A stretch of DNA of 7,956 nucleotides from Candidatus Campbelliibacteriota bacterium (GTDB lineage: Bacteria; Patescibacteriota; Minisyncoccia; Phycocordibacterales; CSBR16-193), in contig SKVL01000026.1 in NCBI GenBank assembly GCA_007129455.1, forward strand, positions 1-7,956, in the 5' to 3' direction. Position numbers and translations under genes: made by a program. Every line of letters starts with the position of its first letter. The first letter of the stretch is position 1. This document shows, one piece after another, positions 1 through 6,303 of the stretch. The notes beneath the pieces are model-generated. The model saw nothing but the letters and a program-made list of their open reading frames with translations, searched no databases and was not told the origin of the DNA.

Positions 1-414
1 CCTGTCCTCACGCTCCACCTTGCCTCCTACTTTTAAAACCTGTCCGTTGCGAAGTTGCGCCACAACCCGGAAATCCGAACCCGGGCCTGAACGCACATTC
101 AAACACTCTCCTTCAAAATATGGCCCGCATCCGTCGACGACTTCAATGTATTCAAAAAGAGTTTTCTCGATTGTAATAACCTCCGACTCCTCTTCTTCGT
201 CCTCCGACTCGATTATTATCGCCTCCTCTTCGCGTAAGTATTCAAAGACTTCCTCTGTCACCTCTCCTTCATTTTGAGTCTCTGTTCTTTCCTCTGAAAA
301 AAGTTTAAAAAAATCGGGCCACCAAAAGAAAAACAGCCAAAAAACAGTCGCCAGAACAACAACTGAAACAAAAACGATCATGAGTTTATTTTTTTGCTCG
401 GTACTTAGCTTCAC
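1..414 (-). CDS. Membrane-anchored protein with bacterial SH3 (SH3b) domain, C-terminus cut by window edge
   Basis: Reading the minus strand from a GTG at 414 gives 138 residues that run off the left edge. Residues 1-10 are polar, 11-33 form one strongly hydrophobic segment with many V, F and W residues, about 40-85 are very acidic (E/D-rich linker), and from about 88 the sequence matches a bacterial SH3 domain, with the hallmark LNVRSGPGSDFRVVAQL at 105-121. The likely arrangement is a single membrane anchor with an extracytoplasmic SH3b domain that binds cell wall. Related proteins often continue into a peptidase or L,D-transpeptidase, but that part is outside the window. The start is uncertain: the frame stays open upstream to ATGs at 480 and 531, and an internal ATG lies at 381. 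I prefer GTG 414 because the upstream extension has unlikely composition and a TATAAT lies just before it. Domain call is fairly sure; cellular role is unknown. Confidence 0.8.
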   Translation of the reverse strand, partial: MKLSTEQKNKLMIVFVSVVVLATVFWLFFFWWPDFFKLFSEERTETQNEGEVTEEVFEYLREEEAIIIESEDEEEESEVITIEKTLFEYIEVVDGCGPYFEGECLNVRSGPGSDFRVVAQLRNGQVLKVGGKVEREDR

Positions 415-420
415 CCTCTC

Positions 421-426
421 ATTATA
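421..426 (-). promoter_or_regulatory. Possible -10 box for the SH3-domain gene
   Basis: A perfect TATAAT on the minus strand lies 6 nt upstream of the GTG at 414. I see no good -35 at 16-18 bp. If it is used, transcription would begin at or next to the GTG, giving a leaderless mRNA. If translation starts at ATG 480 or 531 instead, this hexamer is coding and a coincidence. Confidence 0.35.
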
Positions 427-536
427 CACAACAAAGCTTATTTTAAAGGGGGGTTTAACCACAGGACAAAAACGAGACATCTTCTCTAAAATAAAAAATA
501 TCTTCGGCTTTAAAATAAAAACGAGAGACATATAAT

Positions 537-565
537 TTGACGATTGCGCATTTTTACTATACTAT
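537..565 (+). promoter_or_regulatory. Sigma70-type promoter of the DEAD-box helicase
   Basis: The -35 box TTGACG (537-542, five of six consensus bases) and -10 box TACTAT (560-565, five of six) are separated by exactly 17 bp. The expected transcription start is near 572, which leaves a leader of about 120 nt before the helicase ATG at 695. This is the best promoter match I found in the window. Confidence 0.7.
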
Positions 566-571
566 TAATCG

Positions 572-694
572 AGCTTCCAAGACTCCAATTAAAGGACCCC
601 TTGCAGCTGGACGGTTTCGGTCCGTAAACATATTGTGTGCGGTTACCCTCTCGCGGTTCCGTCAATTCTTTATTACATAAACAAGTTAACTTAC
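572..694 (+). promoter_or_regulatory. Long, possibly structured 5' leader of the helicase mRNA
   Basis: About 120 nt lie between the predicted transcription start and ATG 695. They contain short competing pairings: GGAC 609-612 with GTCC 620-623, GGACC 594-598 with GGTCC 619-623, and GACGG 610-614 with CCGTC 659-663. GCGGTT is repeated at 639-644 and 653-658. The 3' end of the leader (664-694) is AU-rich with no Shine-Dalgarno sequence. Cold-inducible RNA helicase mRNAs in other bacteria have long regulatory leaders, so regulation by temperature or self-regulation is conceivable, but no known family is recognised here. Confidence 0.4.
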
Positions 695-2023
695 ATGAAC
701 ACCAAAACTCCCACACAGCAACGTCGGGTTGCCTCGGGTAATGATCGAACTCAAAGAAGAAGTGGAGGGCGATCAAACTCATACAAAAAAGCATTCGGAA
801 AACGGAGCAGTGGCCGACCATCTTTCCGTGGTTTCGGACGAGCCAAAAACTCAGGCCGGTCAAGTTTTAACCCTTCGCAGTTTATTAACAGAACACCCTC
901 AACCACGGAGGTTGAAGAAGAGTTCTCCCCGATTCACACATTTGAGCAGTTCGGACTTGCTCCGTCTTTGCTTGTCTCTTTAAATAAAATGGGAGTTAAA
1001 AAACCGACCCCGATTCAAGACAGGATAATCCCGGAAATACTCAAAGGCAACGATGTTGTCGGCCTTGCCGAAACCGGAACCGGGAAAACGGCGGCCTTCC
1101 TGTTGCCTCTTATCGATATGACTTTGAAGGACGGAAAAAGAAGAACTCTGATTGTTACTCCAACCAGAGAGCTGGCGGTTCAGATAGAGGCCGAACTTAA
1201 AATGCTCGGCCAAGGGATGAACCTCCAAAGTGTCGTCTGTGTCGGTGGTGCGGGTATCGGACCTCAGATTTCGGCTTTGCAGAGAAACCCTCGTTTTATC
1301 ATCGGAACACCCGGGCGTCTCATTGACCTTATAAACCGAGGCAAACTGCAACCGGAGAACATAAAAACAGTCATTCTTGATGAAGCGGACAGAATGCTCG
1401 ATATGGGATTCATAAACGATATAAGAGCCATCCTAGGAAAAACCCCCGCCTCAAGAGAGACTCATCTTTTCTCGGCCACAATGGCCTCTTCGGCACAGGC
1501 TTTGGTGAAAGACTTTTTGCGAAACCCAGTGGAGATATCGGTTAAAAAAAGAGACACCATCTCAAGTATCAGTCAAAACGTCATTTCTTACTCTCCGGAC
1601 AAAAAATTTGAAAAACTGACCGAAACCTTAGAGAAAATAAAAGGAAGCCGAATAATAATTTTCGGTGCAATGAAATACAGTGTGGAAAAACTGGCCAAAC
1701 AACTAAAGCAGTTCGGGTTCTCAACAGATTCCATCCACGGAAACAAAAGTCACGGCCAAAGAAAACGCTCTTTGGACAGATTCAAAAATGGTCAGATCAA
1801 GATACTGGTGGCAACGGATGTTGCCGCCCGAGGTATCCATGTAAACAATGTCTCTCATGTGATCAACTACGACCTTCCTTCCACGTTTGAAGACTATATA
1901 CATCGCATCGGCCGGACCGGTCGAGCTCATAAATCGGGAGAGGCGTTGACGTTCGTGTCGGAAAGAACAACCGAAGACAGACGCCCCCGACCAAACAGTT
2001 TTGACAGACGAAAGATCCGGTAA
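695..2023 (+). CDS. DEAD-box ATP-dependent RNA helicase
   Basis: The product is a 442-residue RNA helicase that uses ATP to unwind short RNA duplexes, typically in ribosome assembly or mRNA turnover. All family motifs are intact: Q motif around 100-108 (GVKKPTPIQ) with an upstream aromatic F83; Walker A AETGTGKT 125-132; PTREL 156-160; GG 184-185; TPGR 205-208; DEAD 229-232; SAT 260-262; ARGIHV 378-383; HRIGRTGR 403-410. The RecA-like core covers about 80-425. The first 70 residues are low-complexity and rich in R, S, G and N, while the C-terminal tail is short and basic, so the RNA-binding tail usual at the C-terminus of RhlE/CsdA-type proteins appears to be at the N-terminus. An in-frame GTG at 635 would add 20 residues, but these lie in the leader and look non-coding, so ATG 695 is preferred. 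No Shine-Dalgarno sequence is visible. The Nudix gene follows after 51 nt and is probably co-transcribed. Confidence 0.96.
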   Translation: MNTKTPTQQRRVASGNDRTQRRSGGRSNSYKKAFGKRSSGRPSFRGFGRAKNSGRSSFNPSQFINRTPSTTEVEEEFSPIHTFEQFGLAPSLLVSLNKMGVKKPTPIQDRIIPEILKGNDVVGLAETGTGKTAAFLLPLIDMTLKDGKRRTLIVTPTRELAVQIEAELKMLGQGMNLQSVVCVGGAGIGPQISALQRNPRFIIGTPGRLIDLINRGKLQPENIKTVILDEADRMLDMGFINDIRAILGKTPASRETHLFSATMASSAQALVKDFLRNPVEISVKKRDTISSISQNVISYSPDKKFEKLTETLEKIKGSRIIIFGAMKYSVEKLAKQLKQFGFSTDSIHGNKSHGQRKRSLDRFKNGQIKILVATDVAARGIHVNNVSHVINYDLPSTFEDYIHRIGRTGRAHKSGEALTFVSERTTEDRRPRPNSFDRRKIR

Positions 2024-2074
2024 AACCAATATGTCCCCGGAGGATGTGTTTCAAAAAAAGGTTAAAATCAAGAA

Positions 2075-2494
2075 ATGAAAGACAGGTCAATAGGTGTCAT
2101 CCCGGTAAAGATTGAGAGAGGTAAATTCTTGTTCCTGCTTGTACAAGAGATCCGAGGTTATTGGGGCTTCCCCAAAGGACATCCCGAGTCCGGTGAATCC
2201 GAAACCGAAACGGCCTTAAGGGAGCTTAATGAAGAGACCGATATCAACAAATGCGAGATACTTAGCGGTTTCAGATATGTCCAAAAGTATACTTTCCAAA
2301 TAGATGAAAACGAGTTTGAAAAAGAAGCGGTCTTTTTCGTCGGACTAGTTGAAAAAGAAAAAGAATCTTTGAACAGTACGGAGATCCGATGCTTGAAGTG
2401 GTTGAATTTTGAGGACTCACTCGAGCAACTGACATACGAAGAGTCCCGCCAAATGTTAAAAGAAGCTTTTGAGTTTTTGAAAGATTTGAAATAA
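2075..2494 (+). CDS. Nudix hydrolase, probably Ap4A-hydrolase-like
   Basis: This 139-residue protein carries a complete Nudix box from G35 to I57: G35, E41, then REL at 49-51 and the metal-binding E53 and E54. The usual glycine near the end of the box is replaced by D56. The run before it, GYWGFPKGHPESGES (28-42), is typical of the diadenosine tetraphosphatase branch, which splits Ap4A asymmetrically into ATP and AMP with Mg2+. Other nucleoside-diphosphate-linked substrates cannot be excluded by sequence. Length is normal for a single-domain Nudix enzyme. ATG 2075 is the only reasonable start because an in-frame stop lies at 2063-2065. A GGAGG at 2039-2043 is too far upstream to serve it and sits directly before an out-of-frame ATG (2044) opening a 23-codon frame that overlaps the Nudix start. 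It is likely in an operon with the helicase. Confidence 0.9.
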   Translation: MKDRSIGVIPVKIERGKFLFLLVQEIRGYWGFPKGHPESGESETETALRELNEETDINKCEILSGFRYVQKYTFQIDENEFEKEAVFFVGLVEKEKESLNSTEIRCLKWLNFEDSLEQLTYEESRQMLKEAFEFLKDLK

Positions 2495-2495
2495 A

Positions 2496-2568
2496 GTGTT
2501 GCGAATCTAAAGCGCGATGGCGCTAAGATTTTCAGTCAGCCGCCGGACTGGGAATCTCACATAAACAC
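2496..2568 (+). other. Hairpin cluster with two alternative stems after the Nudix gene
   Basis: GTGTT 2496-2500 can pair with AACAC 2564-2568 and enclose two mutually exclusive hairpins. Hairpin A joins AATCT 2504-2508 and AGCGC 2511-2515 to GCGCT 2520-2524 and AGATT 2526-2530. Hairpin B is a continuous 12-bp stem between 2526-2537 and 2546-2557 with an 8-nt loop. B contains two U-G pairs if the RNA is plus-strand, which would be A-C mismatches in a minus-strand RNA, so a plus transcript is favoured. It may be the 3' end or terminator of the helicase-Nudix transcript, but no long U run follows. No known RNA family is recognised. Confidence 0.45.
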
Positions 2569-2570
2569 AA

Positions 2571-2639
2571 CTTTTATCCCCGACCCCCTGACTCTAAAAA
2601 CCACTCGGTTTTTAGTATTTTCCTCCACGGGGATAAAAG
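2571..2639. repeat. Nested inverted repeat between the Nudix gene and tRNA-Gln
   Basis: A perfect 11-bp outer stem (CTTTTATCCCC 2571-2581 with GGGGATAAAAG 2629-2639) encloses a perfect 9-bp hairpin (CTAAAAACC 2594-2602, loop ACTC, GGTTTTTAG 2607-2615). A second ATCCCC at 2647-2652 competes for GGGGAT 2629-2634. It lies between convergent transcripts, so a two-way terminator or RNA stability element is plausible. The inner hairpin has only two G-C pairs beside its A/T arms, which is weak for a classical terminator. Confidence 0.55.
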
Positions 2640-2682
2640 GGTTCTCATCCCCGCCCTTCATCCTCCTCACTTTGTTCGTCGG

Positions 2683-2754
2683 CTGCCGGGCAGGGACTCG
2701 AACCCCGATCTCCGCCTCCAGAGGGCGGCGTCACTACCATTAGACGACCCGGCA
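2683..2754 (-). tRNA. tRNA-Gln, anticodon CUG
   Basis: The minus strand folds into a full cloverleaf of 72 nt including the discriminator. The acceptor stem TGCCGGG/CCCGGCA has seven perfect pairs. The D arm has a 3-bp GTC/GAC stem and a short loop with GG. The anticodon stem CCGCC/GGCGG holds loop CTCTGGA with T33 and anticodon CTG. The T arm CGGGG/CCCTG holds loop TTCGAGT. The U1-A72 first pair and G73 are known glutamine identity features. The downstream bases are CCG, so the CCA end is not encoded. It reads CAG codons. The first 15 nt are shared with the endonuclease gene upstream. I found no convincing promoter in the 65 bases before it, so it may depend on read-through from the endonuclease/pyrG transcript followed by RNase P processing. 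Confidence 0.95.
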
Positions 2755-3642
2755 ATTGTATTTTCTAAATGAAAGAATCTCTTTCAATCTAAAAACTTCT
2801 TCTTTTTTAGAAACCTGTACTTTGTATTTGCTTTGATGTGGATGAAACTCTAACTTTTTCAAAGCCTTGAATACTTCATTCAATAAACTATCATTTCTAT
2901 TTGTGAAAATCAATTTATACGTATATGTCGGCTCGTGTATATTGAAACTCCCTTCCGCCTCATACAGTCCTCTTAAACAAGCCTTTAAAAATTCATCCTC
3001 AGCTTTTATCCAGTCCGGCAAACGCAATCTAACTGAGGTCTTTTTTCCTGTGGGCACTCCTAACCTTTGACCTATCTTTTTTTGATAAAGGCTAATAACC
3101 ATAAATTCTCCTGTTTTTGATTTGTATACATATGGTTCCTTCTTGAAAATCTTTTTCACTATCTTTGCAGTGTATTGCCATAATTCCGGTTTATCAGTTC
3201 CGAGAGTTATCCTCAACGACTCAGTTCGTTCGTGTTCATAGATGTTTCCGTCACCCAAGACCATCCCGATCAAAAAAGCCAACTCTTTACTGTGTTTAAA
3301 TTCAGAATAACATTTAGGTATCTTTCCCTTGCTTCGCGCTTCATCTCTCCAAGTAGCAAAATTATCAATCTTTCTTTTACGAAATGTTTCAGATATTTTA
3401 GCTACTCCTGGATGTTCATTTTTTGTATATCCTTTATTCCAAGAGGGAGGCCGTTTAAAAAGAGATTTCCGCCATTTTTTATAACGTGGATCATTTTTAG
3501 GTAACTTGGTTACATTAAAACCAAAGCCAACTTTATCACTACCGAATTTTTTTCGATACTGTTCAACCGTCAGATTATGTTTACTAAGATGAGTATTAGT
3601 AATAACCTTAAAATTTTCTCCACATATTTTGCACCTAACCAT
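2740..3642 (-). CDS. Free-standing LAGLIDADG homing endonuclease with N-terminal zinc finger
   Basis: This 300-residue protein has two LAGLIDADG motifs: LAFLIGMVLGDG at 121-132, with likely metal-binding D131, and LKACLRGLYEAEG at 219-231, with E230. It should act as a monomer with two pseudo-symmetric halves that cut a long, specific DNA site. The N-terminus has C4, C7, H18 and H22 in a small zinc finger resembling the MucR/Ros type, ending in EQYRKKFG. A basic SWNKGYTK segment with a following KISETFRKR (67-90) resembles the NUMOD3 DNA-binding motif. No intron or intein surrounds it. Its last four residues and TAA stop (2742-2740) lie inside the tRNA-Gln gene. It starts 61 nt after the pyrG stop on the same strand with no Shine-Dalgarno sequence, directly behind an 8-bp inverted repeat. 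The gene is visibly AT-richer than its neighbours, which suggests acquisition. Endonuclease family is sure; activity and target are inferred. Confidence 0.9.
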   Translation of the reverse strand: MVRCKICGENFKVITNTHLSKHNLTVEQYRKKFGSDKVGFGFNVTKLPKNDPRYKKWRKSLFKRPPSWNKGYTKNEHPGVAKISETFRKRKIDNFATWRDEARSKGKIPKCYSEFKHSKELAFLIGMVLGDGNIYEHERTESLRITLGTDKPELWQYTAKIVKKIFKKEPYVYKSKTGEFMVISLYQKKIGQRLGVPTGKKTSVRLRLPDWIKAEDEFLKACLRGLYEAEGSFNIHEPTYTYKLIFTNRNDSLLNEVFKALKKLEFHPHQSKYKVQVSKKEEVFRLKEILSFRKYNCRVV

Positions 3643-3664
3643 GACTATATTTTACCATATAGTC
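3643..3664. repeat. Perfect 8-bp inverted repeat abutting the endonuclease start codon
   Basis: GACTATAT (3643-3650) and ATATAGTC (3657-3664) are exact reverse complements separated by 6 nt. The repeat ends at the base before the endonuclease ATG. It could be an operator, an RNA hairpin limiting translation, or the edge of an inserted segment. No U tract follows, so it does not look like a terminator for pyrG. Confidence 0.6.
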
Positions 3665-3703
3665 CACTCAGCAACATAAACTCAGACAATAAAGATAGTT
3701 GGC

Positions 3704-5365
3704 TTATCCCCTCCTTTTTAAAGAGGCCTTTATAAAGGCGGTGAAAAGCGGGTGCGGTGAGAGTGGGCGAGCTCTAAACTCGGGGTGGAATTGGACTCCC
3801 AAGAAAAACGGGTGCTCTTTCTCGGAGAGTTCCGCTATCTCCATCAAACGGCCGTCCGGAGACTTCCCGGAGAATATCAGTCCTTTTGAGGTGAGTCTCT
3901 CAATGTATTCGGGGTTCACTTCGTAACGATGTCGGTGGCGCTCGGATATTTCATCCGATTTGTAAGATCGCTGGGCAATGGTTTCCTTGCTTAAAATGGC
4001 GGGATAAGCCCCCAATCTCATTGTGTTTCCGTAGTTTTGTTTTTTAAGAAGCTCCTTCTGCTCCGGCATGATGTCGATCACCATATTCTCGGCTTCCGGG
4101 TCCATCTCCGCGGTGGTGGCATTTTCTATCCCCAAAACATTCCTGGCATACTCTATAACCGCGATCTGCATTCCATAACAAAGGCCAAAATAAGGGATCT
4201 TGTTCTCTCTCACATAATTTACGGCATTTATCTTGCCCTCTATTCCGCGAGTACCAAATCCACCGGGAATAAGCACTCCGTCGTACTTGGAAAGTTTCTT
4301 CAATCTGCGCTTGCCGGCCGGACCCTCAAAGTCCTCGGAGTTCAGGTAATCGATCTTGGGTTTCAGGTTCAGATGATAAGACGATATCTTTATGGCCTCC
4401 AAAACGGAGATATATACATCGGCCAGGATGAAGTCACCCGAATCAAAGTACTTTCCGACCACGCCGATATTAACTTCTTTTTTGGCTTTTTTGGGTTTGT
4501 TGGCAAAGTTCTGCCAAGCGCGAAGGTCGGTCTTTGACTCAACGTGATTTAATCCCAATTTGTCGGATACAATCCTCCCCAGGTTTCCTTTTTCAAAGTT
4601 AACGGGGACATCATAGATGCTATCAACATCAGGTGCCGAGACAACATTACTCTTATCAATGTTACAGAAAGTAGCAATCTTCTCTTTCCTTTTTGCATCC
4701 AACGGGGCTTCGGAACGAGCAATGATAACGTCGGCTTGTATTCCAACACCGTTTAGGGTTCTTGAAGCATACTGTGTAGGTTTGGTCTTCATCTCTCCCA
4801 CCTTGGATGGAATGGGGAGGTAGCTTACCATCACGAACATAACATCATCCGGAGCATTCATCTTCATCATTCTGGCGGCTTCGAGGAATATAATGTTCTG
4901 GTACTCTCCTATCGTTCCTCCCACCTCTATTACAGCTATGTCGGCATCAGCTTCTTGGGTCGCTTTCTTTATCCTGCGGATAACCTCTTTGGGAATATCC
5001 GGCACGACCTCGACGTTCCTGCCACCGTACTGGAGATTGCGTTCTTTCCGAATAACCTCTTGGTAAACTCGGCCGGTCGTCATATAGTTCACGCTTGAAA
5101 GGTCTATATCCAAGAAACGTTCATAGTTTCCCATATCTTGATCACACTCATCACCGTCATCCAAAACAAAAACCTCACCGTGTTCGGTGGGGTTCATGGT
5201 TCCGGCATCCACATTTATATACGGGTCTATCTTCAGCGCGGTAACGGTGAAACCTCTGGCTTTCATTATCGCCCCTATAGAAGAAGAGGCGACTCCTTTG
5301 CCAACCCCCGACATAACTCCTCCTACAACAAATATATACTTCGGACTTTTTGTTCTTTTCGCCAT
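3704..5365 (-). CDS. pyrG: CTP synthase
   Basis: This 553-residue enzyme makes CTP from UTP, ATP and glutamine, the last step of de novo pyrimidine nucleotide synthesis. The N-terminal synthetase domain (1-about 275) has the P-loop GGVMSGVGKG 15-24, the IDPYINVDAGTMNPTEHGEV run at 46-65, the metal-site D70, and E147 in IEVGGTIGE. The C-terminal class I glutamine amidotransferase domain (about 297-550) has GGFGTRG 368-374, nucleophile C396 in GLCYGMQ, and H527 and E529 in QFHPEF. Length is close to the family norm (E. coli 545). Both active sites look intact. ATG 5365 is 12 nt after the ftsX stop, which implies co-transcription. A GGAAG sits only one base before the ATG, closer than a normal ribosome binding site. 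Confidence 0.98.
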   Translation of the reverse strand: MAKRTKSPKYIFVVGGVMSGVGKGVASSSIGAIMKARGFTVTALKIDPYINVDAGTMNPTEHGEVFVLDDGDECDQDMGNYERFLDIDLSSVNYMTTGRVYQEVIRKERNLQYGGRNVEVVPDIPKEVIRRIKKATQEADADIAVIEVGGTIGEYQNIIFLEAARMMKMNAPDDVMFVMVSYLPIPSKVGEMKTKPTQYASRTLNGVGIQADVIIARSEAPLDAKRKEKIATFCNIDKSNVVSAPDVDSIYDVPVNFEKGNLGRIVSDKLGLNHVESKTDLRAWQNFANKPKKAKKEVNIGVVGKYFDSGDFILADVYISVLEAIKISSYHLNLKPKIDYLNSEDFEGPAGKRRLKKLSKYDGVLIPGGFGTRGIEGKINAVNYVRENKIPYFGLCYGMQIAVIEYARNVLGIENATTAEMDPEAENMVIDIMPEQKELLKKQNYGNTMRLGAYPAILSKETIAQRSYKSDEISERHRHRYEVNPEYIERLTSKGLIFSGKSPDGRLMEIAELSEKEHPFFLGVQFHPEFRARPLSPHPLFTAFIKASLKRRG

Positions 5366-5377
5366 ACTTCCAAAACT

Positions 5378-6301
5378 TTAAATTTTAAGATAACGTTTAA
5401 CGGCCATGTAACTTGAGATGCCACCAATAAAAACACCTGAGAGAACGGTGAGTAAGAATATCTGCAAGAAGTTCTCAAGATAGTAGTTGAAAACATTCAA
5501 ACCTATGAAGAAGTTCTCCGTCAGCTCTCCCAACCAATAGGTCATCGGGTAAAAAACAGCCAAGGTAATAAGTGCGGCAATTACTCCGTACAACACCCCG
5601 CTTATAACAAAAGGACCTCGGATATATCTAGTGCTAGCACCTACCAGTCGCATAACGGCTATTTCTTCACGTGCGGTATATATGATCAATCGAACGGTAT
5701 TGAAGGTTATCAAGACCGAAACAAAAGCCAGTGCCACAGTCAAGACAAGACCGAATCTCTCCACCGCTCCTATTAAAGAAGTCAGTCTGCTGATTGCCAG
5801 CTCGTTGTCTCGGAAGTTTATACGATAAATAATATTCTCACCCCCTCCCAAAGCCATCTCCGGCTCCAAAAAAGCGGCTATATCTTGATAGCTCTCGGGA
5901 TTGTAAGCTTGAATGGTTAGATTCGCACCCAAGGGGTTTCGCCCGAGCTCTTCCATTGTTTGCAGTATTATTCTATCCCCCGCATGGCGCTCCCTGAACT
6001 CACTCAGGACTTCTTCTCGAGAAGAATACATCACCGAGGCCACATCGGGTCTCGCTTCCAGCTCTTCTTTAAGGGCCAATATCTCAATGTTCGGCGCTTC
6101 GGGAATAAAAGTAACCGAAAGATCGACCTGAGTTCGAACGCCGTCAAGAGAGGCGGCCAATATGGCACTTATGAATATGATGGAGCCGATAAAAAGCAAT
6201 GTTATGACCATCACCAATACGGAAGTTGCCGATATGAAAGCATTTCTCCAGAAATTAAGGAATCCGTAGCGAATCACTCTTTTTAATTTCGTAAAAAACA
6301 T
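5378..6301 (-). CDS. ftsX: Cell division protein FtsX (ABC transporter-like permease)
   Basis: The 307-residue membrane partner of FtsE passes conformational signals across the membrane to cell-wall hydrolases at division. Four membrane segments are visible at about 21-50, 180-205, 229-254 and 279-302. The large external loop between the first two contains the family pattern ARPDVASVMYSSREEVLSEF (83-102) and NPLGANLTI (122-130). The charged REEIAVMRLVGAS at 211-223 is the usual coupling region after the second membrane segment. An in-frame GTG at 6325 would add eight residues and overlap ftsE by 22 nt. ATG 6301, two bases after the ftsE stop, gives the usual N-terminus (MFFTKLKRVIRYGFLNFWRN) and is preferred. 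Neither start has a Shine-Dalgarno sequence, so translational coupling to ftsE is likely. No dedicated hydrolase gene is adjacent. Confidence 0.95.
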   Translation of the reverse strand: MFFTKLKRVIRYGFLNFWRNAFISATSVLVMVITLLFIGSIIFISAILAASLDGVRTQVDLSVTFIPEAPNIEILALKEELEARPDVASVMYSSREEVLSEFRERHAGDRIILQTMEELGRNPLGANLTIQAYNPESYQDIAAFLEPEMALGGGENIIYRINFRDNELAISRLTSLIGAVERFGLVLTVALAFVSVLITFNTVRLIIYTAREEIAVMRLVGASTRYIRGPFVISGVLYGVIAALITLAVFYPMTYWLGELTENFFIGLNVFNYYLENFLQIFLLTVLSGVFIGGISSYMAVKRYLKI

Positions 6302-6303
6302 AT

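Noticed and set aside
659..675. Short resemblance to the complement of a universally conserved 16S rRNA segment (CCGTCAATTC)
   Set aside because: The exact match is only about ten bases, the next position disagrees, and no other rRNA sequence surrounds it. Chance is the simplest explanation.
635..694. N-terminal extension of the helicase from GTG 635
   Set aside because: The 20 residues are unlike helicase N-termini and fall in a likely structured leader; ATG 695 gives a normal basic start.
510..863. 117-codon minus-strand frame over the helicase promoter, leader and N-terminus
   Set aside because: No recognisable domain, runs against the helicase and its promoter, and the low-complexity helicase start explains the open frame.
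2495..2682. Small protein-coding gene or integron attC site in the hairpin-rich gap
   Set aside because: Frames here have no plausible start and run into the tRNA (giving the familiar AGTRTP-type artefact), and the paired attC core sites with their spacing are not present.
2683..3642. Group I intron interrupting tRNA-Gln and carrying the endonuclease
   Set aside because: The tRNA cloverleaf is continuous with no insertion, and the endonuclease lies entirely upstream apart from the 15-nt overlap.
3643..3703. Rho-independent terminator after pyrG
   Set aside because: The only inverted repeat is A/T-rich, lacks a following U run and abuts the next start codon.
4037..4537. 166-codon open frame on the plus strand inside pyrG
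   Set aside because: It is antisense to a fully intact CTP synthase with catalytic motifs in the opposite strand; composition fits a shadow frame.
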